A DNA stretch of 64,000 nt from Channallabes apus (GCA_030522415.1 CM060126.1:5854645-5918644), one strand, 5' to 3'; shown: positions 32,041 through 45,133, counted from the first letter of the stretch. Program-made: numbers and translations. Notes: generated by a model not told the origin, from the letters alone.

Positions 32041-33940
32041 CTGACCCCAGCCTGACTACACTCCTTGTGAAGTTCTCTCAGTGTCTTGAGTCAGCGTTGC
32101 TTGACAATTTTCTTAAGTATCCCCTATTGCGTGTAAAGCCACCTTCTTCTATCACACTTTTCCCATCCAGTCAATTTCCATAAATTTGCTTCCTTCTGTG
32201 GTTTACTCTCCTTGTAGACACTGTTGATGATCATCATCTGGACCACTGTCAAGTCTGCAGTCATTTTATTGCATACCAGATGCTGCAATTAGAAAAAGGA
32301 TGACCCAAATTAGATAATGCATTTCTCCTAATTCTGTTTGAAGACTTTTAGCAAGATAGCTACTCTATAAGTGAGATACTGAGATAGAAGCCAGTAAAGT
32401 AGACTTAGAGGAATTTACTGCAAAAGAAGGTAGAATATGTGTAATTTCCCCCCTGTTGTTTAATTTCCCCCCTGTTGTTGTATGTTGTTTAAATCATTTT
32501 TGGAGAAACTGTCATAATGTCAACAACTATTAACAACTATTAATATTGAAAGATTGTTTGACAGAAGACTAGCTGGAATAATTACATAACAATTTAGCAT
32601 CCTCACTGATCTCACTGCTGCTTGTAATACACTAAATTAAGTGTATATATATCAGGAAAACAATGATGATTTTATATTGTATATTTCTTTCTCCCCAAAT
32701 TAAATTGTGGTTATGCAACTGCAAGAAAAACACACAACTTGTTTTTAGACACAAGTATAACTTTATACAGTACTTTGTACAGCACACAGCCTTCATTCAG
32801 ACATTGAGAAAGCACATCTCCAATCAAACTGGAGCATACTCCAATGGAGTTGATGTAGGAATACAAAAAGTCTTAAGAGCCTCTGTGGCAGTTGGAGGCT
32901 GTTGCTCAAGAGCTGAGAGACCTAGGCTTTTTAAAGGTTAGTTAAAGTTTTCTGTCAAAATTCTAATGTGTTGTAATGGCACAGGATGACATGCATATTG
33001 TGGTATCTGCATTGGAGCAGTGTGGGCTAAACTGCTGTTTATTAAGTTATGTTAAGCCTTTATTGGTCACATATTCCGTACTTCACAGTGAGATTCTTTC
33101 TTCGCATACCCCAGCATACTGTAGCTGGGGTCAGAGCACAGGGTCAGCCATGATATGGCGCCCCTGGAGCATATAGGGCAGGATCTGTGATTTCAACATT
33201 GTGCCAATAAAAAGAACAAATACAAGTCCAAAAAAGCAGAGCAGAGCTATGACTATGGAAAGCCAACTGTGACATGAAAACAAAATGCATTGTGTAAAAA
33301 GCAAGAAGCAAAGAAGAATTGAACTTAAATAGATGTCTTATTTAAAGCATCTTTGGTTACTGGTCATTGGCTGTCTTCATTTATTTTTTTTGGATGGTAC
33401 AGATGGTACTCAGACAGAATAACAGTTTTACTGCTGGGTTACGGTAGCAGATAAATTCAAGTAAAACATTAAATAAATTCATAATCACAGTAGTAAAATT
33501 ACAGTACAAATTTAGAATTTTAATTAAATGTAGGTTTAAATGTAGTGTTTCTTATTTGCATTGAATTTAAGCAAAGTTAACATTAAACATAGTGTAACAC
33601 CAGCGTAGCCAGAAAATAAACTCTGGGTGTGCAACAGAAAAAGTAGTTGTGCCACATTAATTGTCTGATTAATGTTCAAAAACTATATAATAAAACTATG
33701 TAAGCTATATAACTTTTATAAGACTTTACGTTAATTTAAGTGCACTCACATTGATGACCAAATGTTATGACTGCAAATCGTTCAGTGATCTAGGTACAAA
33801 ATGTATGAATAAATTGTTTCAATGTATGTATCATAATCATTGATTTATGTAAACAACTCTGTTCAGTTGTAAATAAATGCTCACTGCTGTGCTGTTTGGA
33901 GGAAGTGACAACAAGCGCTTGAATGAAGAAAAAAAATCTA
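32041..33940. other. No recognisable gene
   Basis: AT-rich sequence with no conserved frame. Positions 32,935-33,000 weakly repeat the segment at 7,836-7,900 (AATGTGTTGTAATG...CAGGATGACA). The block 33,055-33,175 (TTTATTGGTCACATATTCCG ... GGCGCCCCTGGAG) looks like a dispersed fish repeat. Confidence 0.5.
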
Positions 33941-33944
33941 AGTA

Positions 33945-35702
33945 CAGTGGTGTGAAAAACTATTTGCCCCCCTCCTGATTTCTTATTCTTTTGCATGTTT
34001 GTCACAAGGCGGCATGGTGGTGTATGGGTTAGCACTGTCGCCTTGCACCTCCAGGGTCTGGGTTCGATTCCCCGGCCAGGCTCGATTCCCGTCTCTGTGT
34101 GCATGGAGTTTGCATATTCTCCCCGTGCTTGGTGGGTTTCCTCCGGGTACTCCGGTTTCCTCCCACAGTCCAAAGATATGCAGGTTAGGCTAACCGGCGT
34201 TCCTAAATTGCCCGTAGTGTGTGATTGGGTGTGTGAGTGTGTGTATGTGTGTGTGCCCTGCGATGGATTGGCACCCTGTCCAGGGTGTACCCTGCCAAGT
34301 GCCCGAAGTCTCCTGGGATAGGCTCCAGGTCCCCTGCGACCCTGAACACAGGATTAAGCGGTATAGAAAATGAATGAATGAATGAATGAATGTTTGTCAC
34401 ACAAAATGTTTCTGATCATCAAACACATTTAACTATTAGTCAAAGATAACACAAGTAAACACAAAATGCAGTTTTTAAATGAGGGCTTTTATTATTTAGG
34501 GAGAAAAAAAATCCAAACCTACATGGCCCTGTGTGAAAAAGTAATTGCCCCGTGAACCTAACAACTGGTTGGGCCACCCTTAGCAGCAATAACTGCAATC
34601 AAGCGTTTGCGATAACTTGCAACGAGTCTTTTACAGCGCTCTGGAGGAATTTTGGCCCACTCATCTTTGCAGAATTGTTGTATTTCAGCTTTATTTGAGG
34701 GTTTTCTAGCATGAACCGCCTTTTTAAGGTCATGCCACAACATCTCAATAGGATTCAGGTCAGGACTTTGACTAGGCCACTCCAAAGTCTTCATTTTGTT
34801 TTTCTTCAGCTATTCAGAGGTGGATTTGCTGGTGTGTTTTGGGTCATTGTCCTGCTGCGGCACCCAAGATCGCTTCAGCTTGAGTTGACGAACAGATGGC
34901 CGGACATTCTCCTTCAGGATTTTTTGGTAGACAGTAGAATTCATGGTTACATCTATCACATCAAGCCTTCCAGGTCCTGAAGCAGCAAAACAACCCCAGG
35001 ACCATCACACTACCACCACCATATTTTACTGTTGGTATGATGTTCTTTTTCTGAAATGCTGTGTTACTTTTACGCCAGATGTAACGGGACACGCACCTTC
35101 CAAAAAGTTCAACTTTTGTCTTGTCGGTCCACAAGGTATTTTCCCAAAAGTCTTGGCAATCATTGAGATGTTTTTTAGCAAAATTGGGACGAGCCTTAAT
35201 GTTCTTTTTGCTTAAAAGTGGTTTGCGCCTTGGAAATCTGCCATGCAGGCCATTTTTGCCCAGTCTCTTTCTTATGGTGGAGTCGTGAACACTGATCTTA
35301 ATTGAGGCAAGTGAGGCCTGCAGTTCTTTAGTTGTTGTCCTGGGGTCTTTTGTGGCCTCTCAGATGAGTTGTCTCTGCGCTCTTGGGATAATTTTGGTCG
35401 GCCGGCCACTCCTGGGAAGGTTCACCACTGTTCCATGTTTTTGCCATTTGTGGATAATGGCTCTCACTGTGGTTCGCTGGAGTCCCAAAGCTTTAGAAAT
35501 GGCTTTATAACCTTTACCAGACTGATAGATCTCAATTACTTTTGTTCTCATTTGTTCCTGAATTTCTTTGGATCTTGCCATGATGTCTAGCTTTTGAGGT
35601 GCTTTTGGTCTACTTCTCTGTGTCCGGTAGCTCCTATTTAAGTGATTTCTTGATTGAAACAGATGTGGCAGTAATCAGGCCTGGGGGTGACTACAGAAAT
35701 TT
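33945..35702 (-). mobile_element. Tc1/mariner element, copy B, 3'-truncated and split by a SINE
   Basis: Left TIR starts after TA at 33,943-33,944. A SINE lies inside this TIR. The right side ends abruptly at about 35,702 within the sequence that precedes the other TIR. Transposase is broken: frames 34,558-34,794 (C-terminal, [16 protein letters not shown]) and 35,360-35,581 (N-terminal) survive, with stops and a one-base insertion between. Confidence 0.92.
34007..34385 (+). mobile_element. tRNA-derived SINE (Mermaid-like), copy 4, in a Tc1 TIR
   Basis: The body matches the other copies, with a (GAAT)n tail. A 12-bp duplication of Tc1 sequence, ATGTTTGTCACA, flanks it at 33,995-34,006 and 34,386-34,397. 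Confidence 0.93.
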
Positions 35703-36433
35703 TGGGTGACTAAAACAATATTGAATTTGAATAAATCAGATCTACCACAGCACATAATAAACTATGCTATGTCATAACCGAAGCAAACACCACGATTATG
35801 CCTTGTTTCGTTCAGTGTTGCTAGGCAACTGACCACGCGCCTAATCGGCGGGAACGTGGTTCACTTGGCTGTGGTGTATTATAAACCTGCAGAATGATTC
35901 ACTGTTTATGCTCACATCATGTAATAAAAGCAAGGGAACTGTGGAAGTGATGTGTGGCCACTCGATTTCGGTAACTACACTGAGTGTAACATCATGCATA
36001 GTGACACTAAAGAGCTGAACAACTTCAATTTTCCGTTTACCTCTGAGAAAAAAAAGCTGTATTTTGTTTGTTTACATTTAGAATTTTTATAACAGTGCAC
36101 ACACACACAAGTTCAATCCGCCACGTCTTTCGTGCAGGCGCTTTAAGTCCCTGAGGGTTGCATTTGATTTCTTCCCGATATTCCAGACGCGACGCGTCGC
36201 CTGGAGGTAAGTGTAACTTTTCTTACTTATTTTTTTCTTCCAGGTATCTTTATGTGTGAGTCTACTGTTCGCAGTAGACGTGATATTTTTATCCCAATTA
36301 CTACATGTGCGCATGTAGGGTGACGGATATTGCCATACTTGTTTGCTTGTTTACATTTTCTTTGCCGTTGAAAAGCTTTGTTCGCAGACTCGCAGACTAA
36401 GATAGCCCACACTCTGACAACCTTTCTCATATC

Positions 36434-37400
36434 TTGAGTGCTGCAAAAATATTGGGCCTAGATACTAAAGAAGACGTTAGTGTCTCAAGCCCACAGCAAG
36501 GTGCTTGGGCTAGTATTTCCCATGCTCAGCCCCCTGTGTCTATGCCTGTGGCTGATGATTATTCTCAAATGTTGAGAAAAACTTGGAATAATCCAAAAGC
36601 AGCACCCCAGTTCAATCCAAGATGCAGGCAATTTGCCAAGATAAATTATGCTCCTGAAAGTGGCATGGGTAACATGCCTCCAGTAGAGAGAGAAATTGCA
36701 GCATTAACCTCTTTAGGACCTGACCGGGTCACAGATAACCCTAGGTGTCCAGGTAGAGAATGTCAGAAGACAGAGCGACTAATGTGCCAGACTTGCAGCG
36801 ACTCAGGCAGCCCAATCAGGAAATGCGCTGGCAATAGTCTTGGCAGCCCTAAGAAAAGTTATTAGCTCAGAAGATTGCGATGTTGTGAATCTGGTTGATG
36901 CAGCTCTTATCACACATTCACAACTTACCAGGGATATTGGTGTGTCCATGTCTTCAGCGGTCATGGCCCGAAGGCAGATTTGGTTTGCTCAGATATCCTT
37001 CCCTGAAACCATTAGAAAAGAATTGACCAATATGCCGGTGATTCCTGGTAGAGTTTTTCACTCTGACTCTCAGTCAGTGTTGGACACCACCGACCTGGCA
37101 AGGCGCAGGAGGGAGTCTGTCCAGCAAACATTTGGACATAGAGGTGCTCAGCTCTTTCGGCACCCACAGTCCCACCGTTCGGATCATTGGGGGCATGATA
37201 AGAGACAAACTAAGGGTTACCAGCCCCATGGAAAAAGCACCAGACCATCCTACCATACTCCCCAGGTTGATCAGCCTACAGCACGGAGGATCCAGGAGGA
37301 TTCCCAAGCAGGCGCACCACCAGGGATTCCAAACCCCGGGGAGGTCCTGAATAACGGTCTCGGGACCGCCGGAGCACGCTCCCAGCTTTGCCTGGACAGC
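36434..37400 (+). pseudogene. DIRS copy 3 gag-like region
   Basis: Frames 36,434-36,865 and 36,840-37,400 overlap in different phases. The second carries LVDAALITHSQLTRDIGVSM and LARRRRESVQQTFGH, typical of the gag end of fish DIRS elements just before the RT. Confidence 0.55.
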
Positions 37401-38353
37401 TTGGGAAAATGCACATCAGATCCCTGGGTCCTAGGTACTGTCAAGAACGGATACAGGATACAATTCCGGCAGCGTCCTCCAATTTTTTTAGGAGTCCACA
37501 TGACCATAGTCAAGGACCCAATCCAGGCACAAATTTTATCCAACGAGATTGCAATCTTATTAAAAAAAGGCTCAATCACTCAATATCACATTTCAATATT
37601 TGAAATATTTCCTTGTGCCAAAAAAGGATGGTGGACTTTGACCAATCCTGAACTTGCAGTAACTGAATGGTTCATAAAAAGAATACTGACAACAAAACAA
37701 ATTCTAGAGTTCATAGAGCCGGGCAAATTATTCTCTTCCATAGACCTAAAGGACGCGTGCTTCCATGTACCCATCTGTCCAGATCATCACCCATTCCTTC
37801 GCTTTGCTTTTCAGGATCGGGTTTACCACTTCAAGGTTCTACCATTTGGCCTCTTGCTATCTCCAAGGGTCTTCACCAGGATGCCAGCAGCCCTTCATCC
37901 CCTCCAGAATGCAGGAATAAAAATCCTAGCATACCTGGACAGTTGATCTTCGCACCTACCCGCAGTCAGGTTATCAGGGACCCTGGAATAGTAATTCAAC
38001 ATGTCCAGTCTCTCGGGTTCAAAATAAACTGGGACAAAAGCAATCTAAGTCCTCGACAGCAGACACTGTTTGTAGGGATTTCCCTAGACCCTCACCTAAT
38101 GAGGGTCTCTTTATCCCCTCAGAGAGTGAGAAAATTATCCAGTCTGGCCCAGTCATGGGAAGGCAGATCTGTCAGGGGCAACTGGGACCCTCCCTGGACC
38201 TCAGAACACATCAATGTACTGGAGCTCAGAGCGATCTACCTCTCTCTGAAGGCCTTTTTCCCAATATTACAGAACAAACATGGTCTGATAAGGACGGACA
38301 ACATGTCCGCAGTGTATCACATCAATCACCAGGGGGGCACCAGATCAACATGA
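37400..38353 (+). pseudogene. DIRS copy 3 reverse transcriptase and RNase H
   Basis: RT blocks: FSSIDLKDACFHVPICPDHH, LRFAFQDRVYHFKVLPFGL, SPRVFTRMPAAL. The catalytic YLDD box is lost by a one-base deletion near 37,940 (reads YLDS then stop). The next frame resumes with LIFAPTRSQV and RNase H (INVLELRAIYLSLKAF, RTDNMSAVYHINHQGG). DIRS RT copies RNA into circular cDNA in known members. Confidence 0.8.
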
Positions 38354-38362
38354 TGATTCCGG

Positions 38363-38890
38363 GTGACAAGAAAACTACTTTTCTGGGCGTCCGCAAACTT
38401 CCTATCTCTCAAAGCTGCATTTATACCAGGGGCGATGAACAAAGCAGCGGATCTGCTGTCTCGAACCAGACCACTCCCAGGAGAGTGGCGTCTCCATCCC
38501 AAAACGGTGAGACTTGTATGGGAACACTTTGGTACAGCAAAGATCGATCTGTTTGCAACAGGAGAGACAACTCATTGCACCCAATGGTACTCCCTGAGCA
38601 ACCTGGGAGATCCCTTGGGGATAGATGCACTCTCTCAAGAATGGCCAGGAGAGTTATTGTATGCTTTCCCACCTCTACCTCTGATTCCCCTGGTGCTAAG
38701 GAGAATTGTGATTGGTCATCACAAAGTCTTGCTTGTGGCCCCAAGATGGCCAAAGAAACTCTGGTTTCCAGCACTCCTACGCTTGGTTCAAGGTCACCCT
38801 TGGCAGCTACCGAAAAGAGCCGATCTCGTGTCTCAAGCAGCAGGACAAATTTGGCACCCAAAGCTGGAAGTTCTACAATTGTGGGTGTGA
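38363..38890 (+). pseudogene. DIRS copy 3 post-RNase H / methyltransferase-like region
   Basis: The frame continues LLFWASANFLSLKAAFIPGA, NKAADLLSR, then a segment with IDLFATGETTHCTQWYSL, ALSQEWPGELLYAFPPLPLI and VLLVAPRWPKKLWFP, found in DIRS pol between RNase H and recombinase. Confidence 0.75.
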
Positions 38891-39179
38891 CCTCTACTCA
38901 GCCCCACCCTAACCTGAGTTTAGATGAGGCAGTAAGGAGAACAATAAATAGCTCTAAGGCACCCTCTACTTGGAGTAACTATTCAAGCAAATAGAGATCA
39001 ACAGCTAGATGCTACCAATTGTGACACTAGCTTTGTTCTTCGGTTTCTCCAGACGTTGTTGGATTCTGGGAAATCAGTTAATACTATAAAAGTATACATC
39101 TCATCCATCTGACATTTTCATGCATCAGGGCAGGGTGTAAGTGTTGGTAAACACCCCTTAGTGTCTCAGTTCCTTAAAG

Positions 39180-39663
39180 GCGCACACCGCTTGTGCCCAG
39201 GGAAGATTATAAGGTCACCCACTTGGGATCTTACTACTGACCTGCGTTCACTAAAACACCGTTTGAACCTTTGGATCAGGCCAGCCTGAAGTTCCTGACA
39301 TGGAAAACAGTATTCCTCCTGGCAATATGTTCAGCCAAGAGGGTCAGTGAATTGCATGCTCTCTCAGTCAGTGAGGACTGTCTAAGATGGAAGCCAGAAA
39401 ACACGGGGGGCTTTCTCTTGCCAAATCCGGCATTTCTACCCAAAGTCCTTAGACCTGGTACAATAAATCAGGTGATTGAGCTGGATGCTTTTCACACAGA
39501 GCCCCCTTGGTCAAGCACTGAGCTAAATAGTCCCTCCTATGTCCTTTCAGAGCGTTGCGTACATACATTGAGCATACTCGTCCAAAATAATTGTGTAAGT
39601 CACCAGAGAAAAGGGGTACTACGGGTCCCTCGTGACTCTGTTGATACTAGTCATCCAGAATGA
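39180..39663 (+). pseudogene. DIRS copy 3 tyrosine recombinase, C-terminally cut
   Basis: It encodes LKFLTWKTVFLLAICSAKRV-SELHAL, where the Arg of AKR is the first catalytic Arg of the DIRS recombinase. The sequence is lost before the HxxR and Tyr blocks. It would have joined circular cDNA to the target. Confidence 0.7.
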
Positions 39664-40138
39664 GACTGTGGTGACGGTCTGAGTGAGGTCGAAATAGATC
39701 GTAAGTTACATATACGCACTGAATGACGCATAGATAGTATGCGTGATCCCTTGCGCATCTGCTGAAAGAAATGAGAATCGCAGGTTGGAAAAGGCAGGAA
39801 ACGTCATGCCGCCACGCAGCTGTCAGGAATTTCATGTAAATAAGAGCAAAATAGCTTTATACTGGCTTTTACTGGTGCAATTTTGAAAATGTAAGCATGC
39901 AGGGTGATTAAGCTCACAGATCTAGGAAAAGTCATGAAAGGAGGGTCCTGGAATTTGATCGAGTGTGAAGTATTTTTTTTTCATCCATTGCGGTCAAAAT
40001 GACCGGTGCTCTGCGCTTCTAGTGTTAATAATACAAAGACTTGTGTCTTTGGATGTCTTTGTTTCTAGTATGCTCTGTTTTAAATTTTCTTTGTTTAAAT
40101 ATTGTGCCCCATTTTTGCATTTATTTTATTGAAAATGT

Positions 40139-40217
40139 ATTAATAATAATAATAATAATATCATCATCATCATCATCATCATCATTATTATTACTATTAA
40201 CTATTACTATTATTATT
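40139..40217. repeat. (AAT)n-(ATC)n-(ATT)n compound microsatellite
   Basis: Three adjoining trinucleotide runs, each related to the next by one base. Confidence 0.9.
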
Positions 40218-41037
40218 CCTGTGTTTCTTTTGGTTTCTTTTTATTCATTATTTTGTTTCATGTCTTGTCGATAATTTTATCCATTTTTCACTGACGGTTC
40301 TGTGTCTGTATGGGTCTTGCTTAGCCAGCTCTTCTAATTTCATTCTGTTTTATAACAGATCTGCCACATAAGCTATGGTCAATTTAAATTTGCTTCTGCT
40401 TGTGTGCATTGGCATTTTCTGGCCATTAAGAACAATTAGTTATTGCTAATATGTTTATTTAGATATTTTAATAAAAGAAAATTGTTGCAGTTGGTTGAAG
40501 AGGAAAAATAATTAAAATAAAAGCATTAAGTCTTCTGTGTGATACAGACAGGTTTTTTTTATTAAATGGTATGACAGTTTTTATTATATTCTGTTTCACA
40601 AAACACTAATTTGTGATAATGTGAGCCTGTTTGCATAACAAATAATAGATGTAAGAACAGATGGCAAGGAAGCAAATGATGAAAATGATGACAAAATGAA
40701 AACAAATGATAGAAAACGATAAGTAAATGAGAGTGTTTCACAATTTAAATGACTTTTCCAAACAGCAACAGACCAAGAGGTACGTTGGAGTTGCACAATA
40801 TAAATGACTTATGAAAATCGACAACCAACAGATGTCAAGTTTTGACATGTGCTTTCCCCACAGCAAGTTCCTTATTACAAACAAAAATTTGTAAATGTAA
40901 AAAAGAATAGGATTTAAAATGCAGTGAAACCTTTCACTGAGCTCCCTAAAAAGTGAAAAGTGAAGCTAGAGGTTATTACTTTGAACGTAGGGTAATTTTT
41001 CAATGAAAGCATTCTTAAACCTAATTAGATACTAAAC

Positions 41038-41040
<3 letters not shown>

Positions 41041-41072
<32 letters not shown>
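41041..41072. repeat. (GT)n microsatellite
   Basis: About 16 uninterrupted GT units. Confidence 0.95.
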
Positions 41073-41074
<2 letters not shown>

Positions 41075-41789
41075 ATAATGCAATTTTTAAATACTAAAAA
41101 AAAACAGATATAAGCATTACATTGAAATGTAATGTTTAGGATTGTGATGGTACTGGTGCCTAATTGGTGTCAGAACCAATACTTTACAAAAATAATAAAA
41201 TTTAAAAGACACACAAAATGGTGGATAACATTAAAGAACAACTTTTTATAATAATAATAAAAAATAATTAGTTAATTAATAAATAAGCAATATATTTAAA
41301 AAATTGAAGTATGCATAAATATAAATAAATACAAAACATATTTGCCTTATCTGACAAAATACAACAACTCTCCTTACTTTGCTAGAGTTGGTCTTACTGG
41401 GGCCGGGATACCCACACTGCCTGCCGATGTCCGCAAGCTGTTAAACACGGTGCATCTATCAGCTTTCAACTTTATCCTGTATGTCCTAAAATGTTTCATT
41501 AAGCTTCATTAAGCTTTACACATAATTGTTAAAAGATTTTTGTTAAATGTCACAGTGTTGTGAAATACAGCCACACGTTAAAACATTTAGTTTTAGGCAT
41601 TTTAATTTAGGCATGTTTAGCTAGCTAACACTATCTGCTACTGTCAGAGTAACTGTATTTACCGCATTCACATGCTCATCGGATGGTCTCATTTCCCAAG
41701 TTGTGCTTTTAAGTTGGAATGTAAAAGCAACTTTGACACTCATGTTTTGCCTTTGCTGCCTGTTGAAAAAATTGTTGTCCAGCCCAATG

Positions 41790-42200
41790 TTATATAATGT
41801 ACAATGAACAAAAATATAAATGTAACACTTTTATTTTTTCTCCCATTTTTCATGATCTGTAACATTTTCTACATACAGTACACAAAAGACCCATTACTTT
41901 CAAATATTGTTCACAAATCTGTCTAAATCTGTGTTAGTGAGCACTTCTCCTTTGCCGAGATAAGCCATCCCACCTCACAGGTGTGGCATAGCAAGGTGCT
42001 GATTAGACAGCATGAATATTGCATAGGTGTACCTTAGATTGCCCAAAATAAAAGGCCACTCTGAAATGTGCAGTGTGATCACACAGCACAATGCCACAGA
42101 TGTCGCAACCTTTGAGGGAGCGTGCAATTGGCATGCTGACTGCAGGAATGTCAACAAGTTGCCTATCATCATATCAGAAGCATGGATGAACCCATCTCCC
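41790..42200. mobile_element. Dispersed fish repeat, probably DNA-transposon derived
   Basis: Contains CACCTCACAGGTGTGGCATA, a CAGCATGAATATTGCA block and AAAAGGCCACTCTGAAATGT, which I recall from a widespread teleost repeat. The class is uncertain and no complete termini are seen. Confidence 0.4.
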
Positions 42201-42234
42201 ATGTCCTTCATACTACATTTTCACATCTGGACAA

Positions 42235-42350
42235 TGGGAAAGGGAATTATGCAAGGCTGCTTTTCATTGACTACAGCTCACCTTTTAACACTGTAATCCC
42301 TGCCTGACTTCCTGACATTATGAAGCTCAGTAAACTGGGACTCGATTACT
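42235..42350 (+). pseudogene. LINE RT fragment
   Basis: A short plus-strand frame reads LLFIDYSSPFNTVIPA and then MKLSKLGL, the motif A region of an L2-type RT. An early stop follows IPA. Isolated relic. Confidence 0.65.
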
Positions 42351-42359
42351 CAATATGAC

Positions 42360-42755
42360 CACATATTGTGCCACTGTCTCTAATAAAATCCACCGCGTCG
42401 CAAAGTCCAGCTTCCCAACAGTCAGACCCCGAGCTACACTCCCCGCTGTGTTTTATAGCGCCGATAGCTCATGGGCTGTTGCCTGATTCTGCGGCCCTGC
42501 TACTTCACATACCTAAAGGGTGGGGAGGCCGCCTAACTAGTGAGCGAGGAGCAATATCGATTTGGGCGCACGCCGTGACACTCTGTAAGTAAGCTAAGCT
42601 AGCAAAGCTAGCGGGCATAAATAGGTTATGTTTAGGAAAATGGTATCGGATCGGTACGTGGACTCAAGTACTCGCCGATTCCGATGCCAGCTTTTTTTGT
42701 GGTATCGGCAGCATTTCCGATACCAGTATCGGAATCAGAACACCCCTAATACACA
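42360..42755. mobile_element. hAT-like non-autonomous element end
   Basis: The block near 42,640-42,755 (GGTATCGGATCGGTACG, TTCCGATACCAGTATCGG, ending ACACCCCTAATA) resembles the terminal region of a teleost hAT family. GC-rich sequence to the left may be its interior. Boundaries are approximate. Confidence 0.4.
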
Positions 42756-44160
42756 GTACGATATGCAGTGAAATGCTTAGACAACTGCACGTGACCTTAA
42801 AATAAAAGACTATGAATAGGAATAGGAAATAAATATGAAAAATAAAATAGAGGGTAAATTTAACTAGGAAAGAATCAAATAAAATATAAAAATTAAAGTT
42901 AAAATAAAATAACTGTACAACAATACACAATATAGAAAATAAGAATTATAATATAAAAATAAGAGCAGCTGTACGAGTAGGAAAAGAATGGTAATGTCCA
43001 GGGTTGTGCAATCCACATGTTTAAAGTGTCTTGTGCAGTGCGAATATGCTTAAAGTGATTTATTTAAAGTGACTTGTGATAGTGATTTGAGTGGTTTGAC
43101 CACGAAGTGTAGTTGTGCAGTGGTCACTAGTGTAAACGAATGTCCAGAGTGTGTGTAAAAACCATATGTGTGGGTCATCATATATCATTGCACTGGTATC
43201 AGATTTTACATCATAGTTCTGTATAACTGTAACATCGCGGGTATTGCGACAGGCAAACCCACAGACAACTACTCCATGGGTTTCCAGTCAGGCAGCCCCA
43301 CGGCCACCCTCACGTGCATTTGCTGGGCAACGCCGCCATGATGGCAATCAGGGGGATGCATGACACCTGGATGCATGTCTATATACTGTAGGCCCCCAAC
43401 ACAAAGCATTAGGTGTGCAGACATTTAGGAAGCACCAGGGTGTGGAGCGTTGCTCCAGTATAGGAAAACAAACAAACAAACAAGCAAACAAAAAAAATTA
43501 TAATAATAAAGAAAAGAGAAAAGAAAACTGAAAATAAAAGAAAAAGAAAACTAAAAGGGAAAAACAAAAACTAAAGGTCAAGAAGGATTAACCCTGTCTG
43601 GAGGGGACAGGAGACTTAGTTATGTATGTTATGTTTGCTCTTTGTTCCATTAGAAGTTTTGTGTTAAATTAATAATCCGATGTTATCTCCGAACAGGAAA
43701 AGCCTCCCGTAAGTGTGCACAATCACTCCCACAGCTCACACACACACAACCTTCCCTCCGAAGCCCTGCATCAGGACTCTGTAAAAAAAAAAAAAAAAGG
43801 AAAATCAGGCGCACTACCATAACGCGCTATCCTGCCACATCATAACAATAATGTATATTTATATTATATTGTATAAAATTTATTTCATAGTGTTCTTAGT
43901 CTTATTTTATTTTGTACAAACCTATTCTTCTCCCCAATGTTTTTTTTAATTTCTTAAAAATCTGCACAGTCTGTAGTTTGTTGCAATTGCATTTCTCGGA
44001 TTAAGCTTTTGATCTGTCATCTATGTTCTATTCTGAATAAAATATTGACATTTGCCATCTCCACATCATGGCATTCAGTTTTTATTCACAATTTCAGTAA
44101 AAAAAAAAGTGTCCCAACTTTTTTGGAATCCGGTTTGTATTTGTCTTACACCCAGTGATT
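42756..44160. other. No intact gene; possible LINE UTR
   Basis: The 43,000-43,150 block (TTTAAAGTGTCTTGTGCAGT, repeated AGTGACTTGTG motifs) resembles the region next to the L2 3' end at 1,200-1,340. The rest is unassigned. Confidence 0.4.
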
Positions 44161-44177
44161 TTACATACTGTACACTC

Positions 44178-44399
44178 ATGCTTCCTGAGACATCAAGGAC
44201 GAGACAGACGACCCGATGTCCCCTCTGTATGACTGAATTCTGGAGCTGGTGGTGCAGAGGGCAGACTCTTTAGATTGTGAAGGGTATCTTTGTCTACTGA
44301 GTCCTGAAAAATTACTGTTCTTGTTGCTTTGGCACACTTCTTATTCTGCTCATTGTGGGCTTCAAAGTTCTGTTCCTCTTCTTGACAAAATGTTATTTT
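44178..44399 (-). pseudogene. CLCA exon 6 relic (decayed tandem paralogue)
   Basis: On the minus strand it encodes TFCQEEEQNFEAHNEQNKKC and [20 protein letters not shown], about 80% identical by eye to CLCA exon 6 over 52 residues. The acceptor AG is kept. A 2-nt loss just before the VWA start shifts the frame, although LSRP-DVSGSM-coding DNA is still readable in another frame. The donor GTATGT is displaced. Same strand as the intact gene. Confidence 0.85.
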
Positions 44400-45133
44400 C
44401 TGCAAAAACAATTGTGTCTTTGACACCAAGGCTAAAGACATTACAGATTGGCAGCAGAAAGTGCTAAACTACATTTTCTAACATTCATTTTAACAAATTA
44501 CTGTTCTGACACAGAAGGTCATCTATAACAAAACATTTCATTTGAAAACCACTACATAACCTCATTTTAGAAGCTTTATAGTTCCAAAATTGGAGCAGAG
44601 CACAACACTCAACTGCTTTAATTAAAATACTCAACTGCTTTAATTAAAACTCAACCAACATATTACTAACTCTTAAAATCCAGAGCAGTTTCGAATTTTT
44701 TGTTTCTTTGTTTTGCTGTTTTTAGATAAATATATACAGGGCTCAGGACTGAACAATATAGTGACTAAATACTACTGATTACTTAAATGAACACAAACAC
44801 AATGACAGTCTGATTTATCCAATGTTTCAAAACTGTAATAGATTGTGATAGCTTGTGGAAAAATCATCTCGGGTTACTTTGCTGTAACCCTGTTCCCTGA
44901 AAGGCGGGAACGAGATGCTGCGTGAAAACGCTATGGGAAACATCTTGTCGGCGGTTGTGAAGCATTTCTGTACAAACACGCCAAATTTTGGCTTATATAA
45001 CCTCGGTCAGGTGATGTCATCTGATTAGACGCAGCTGCAGGTTATAAATAGTGGTGAGCCGTCGACAACCTCAGATTAATTTGTCTGAATGGACGTCCGG
45101 TCACGTGGCAGTGCGGCATTGGGACGCAGCATC

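Larger units (their letters stand above)
36100..39663 (+). mobile_element. DIRS-type retrotransposon, copy 3 (different subfamily)
   Basis: Plus-strand order: gag-like, RT, RNase H with the methyltransferase-like region, then tyrosine recombinase. The protein blocks differ clearly from copies 1 and 2. Termini are uncertain and no inverted repeats were recognised. Several frameshifts interrupt every domain and the recombinase is cut at 39,663. Confidence 0.8.
39664..41790. other. No recognisable gene; microsatellites
   Basis: AT-rich, with (AAT)n then (ATC)n at 40,139-40,217. No conserved frame. Confidence 0.55.

Noticed and set aside
36087..36314. Minus-strand frame before DIRS copy 3
   Set aside because: No family resemblance and no support on codon pattern; probably the DIRS 5' region read backwards.
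44178..44399. Functional second CLCA gene
   Set aside because: Frameshift before the VWA motif, displaced donor and no other intact exons nearby.
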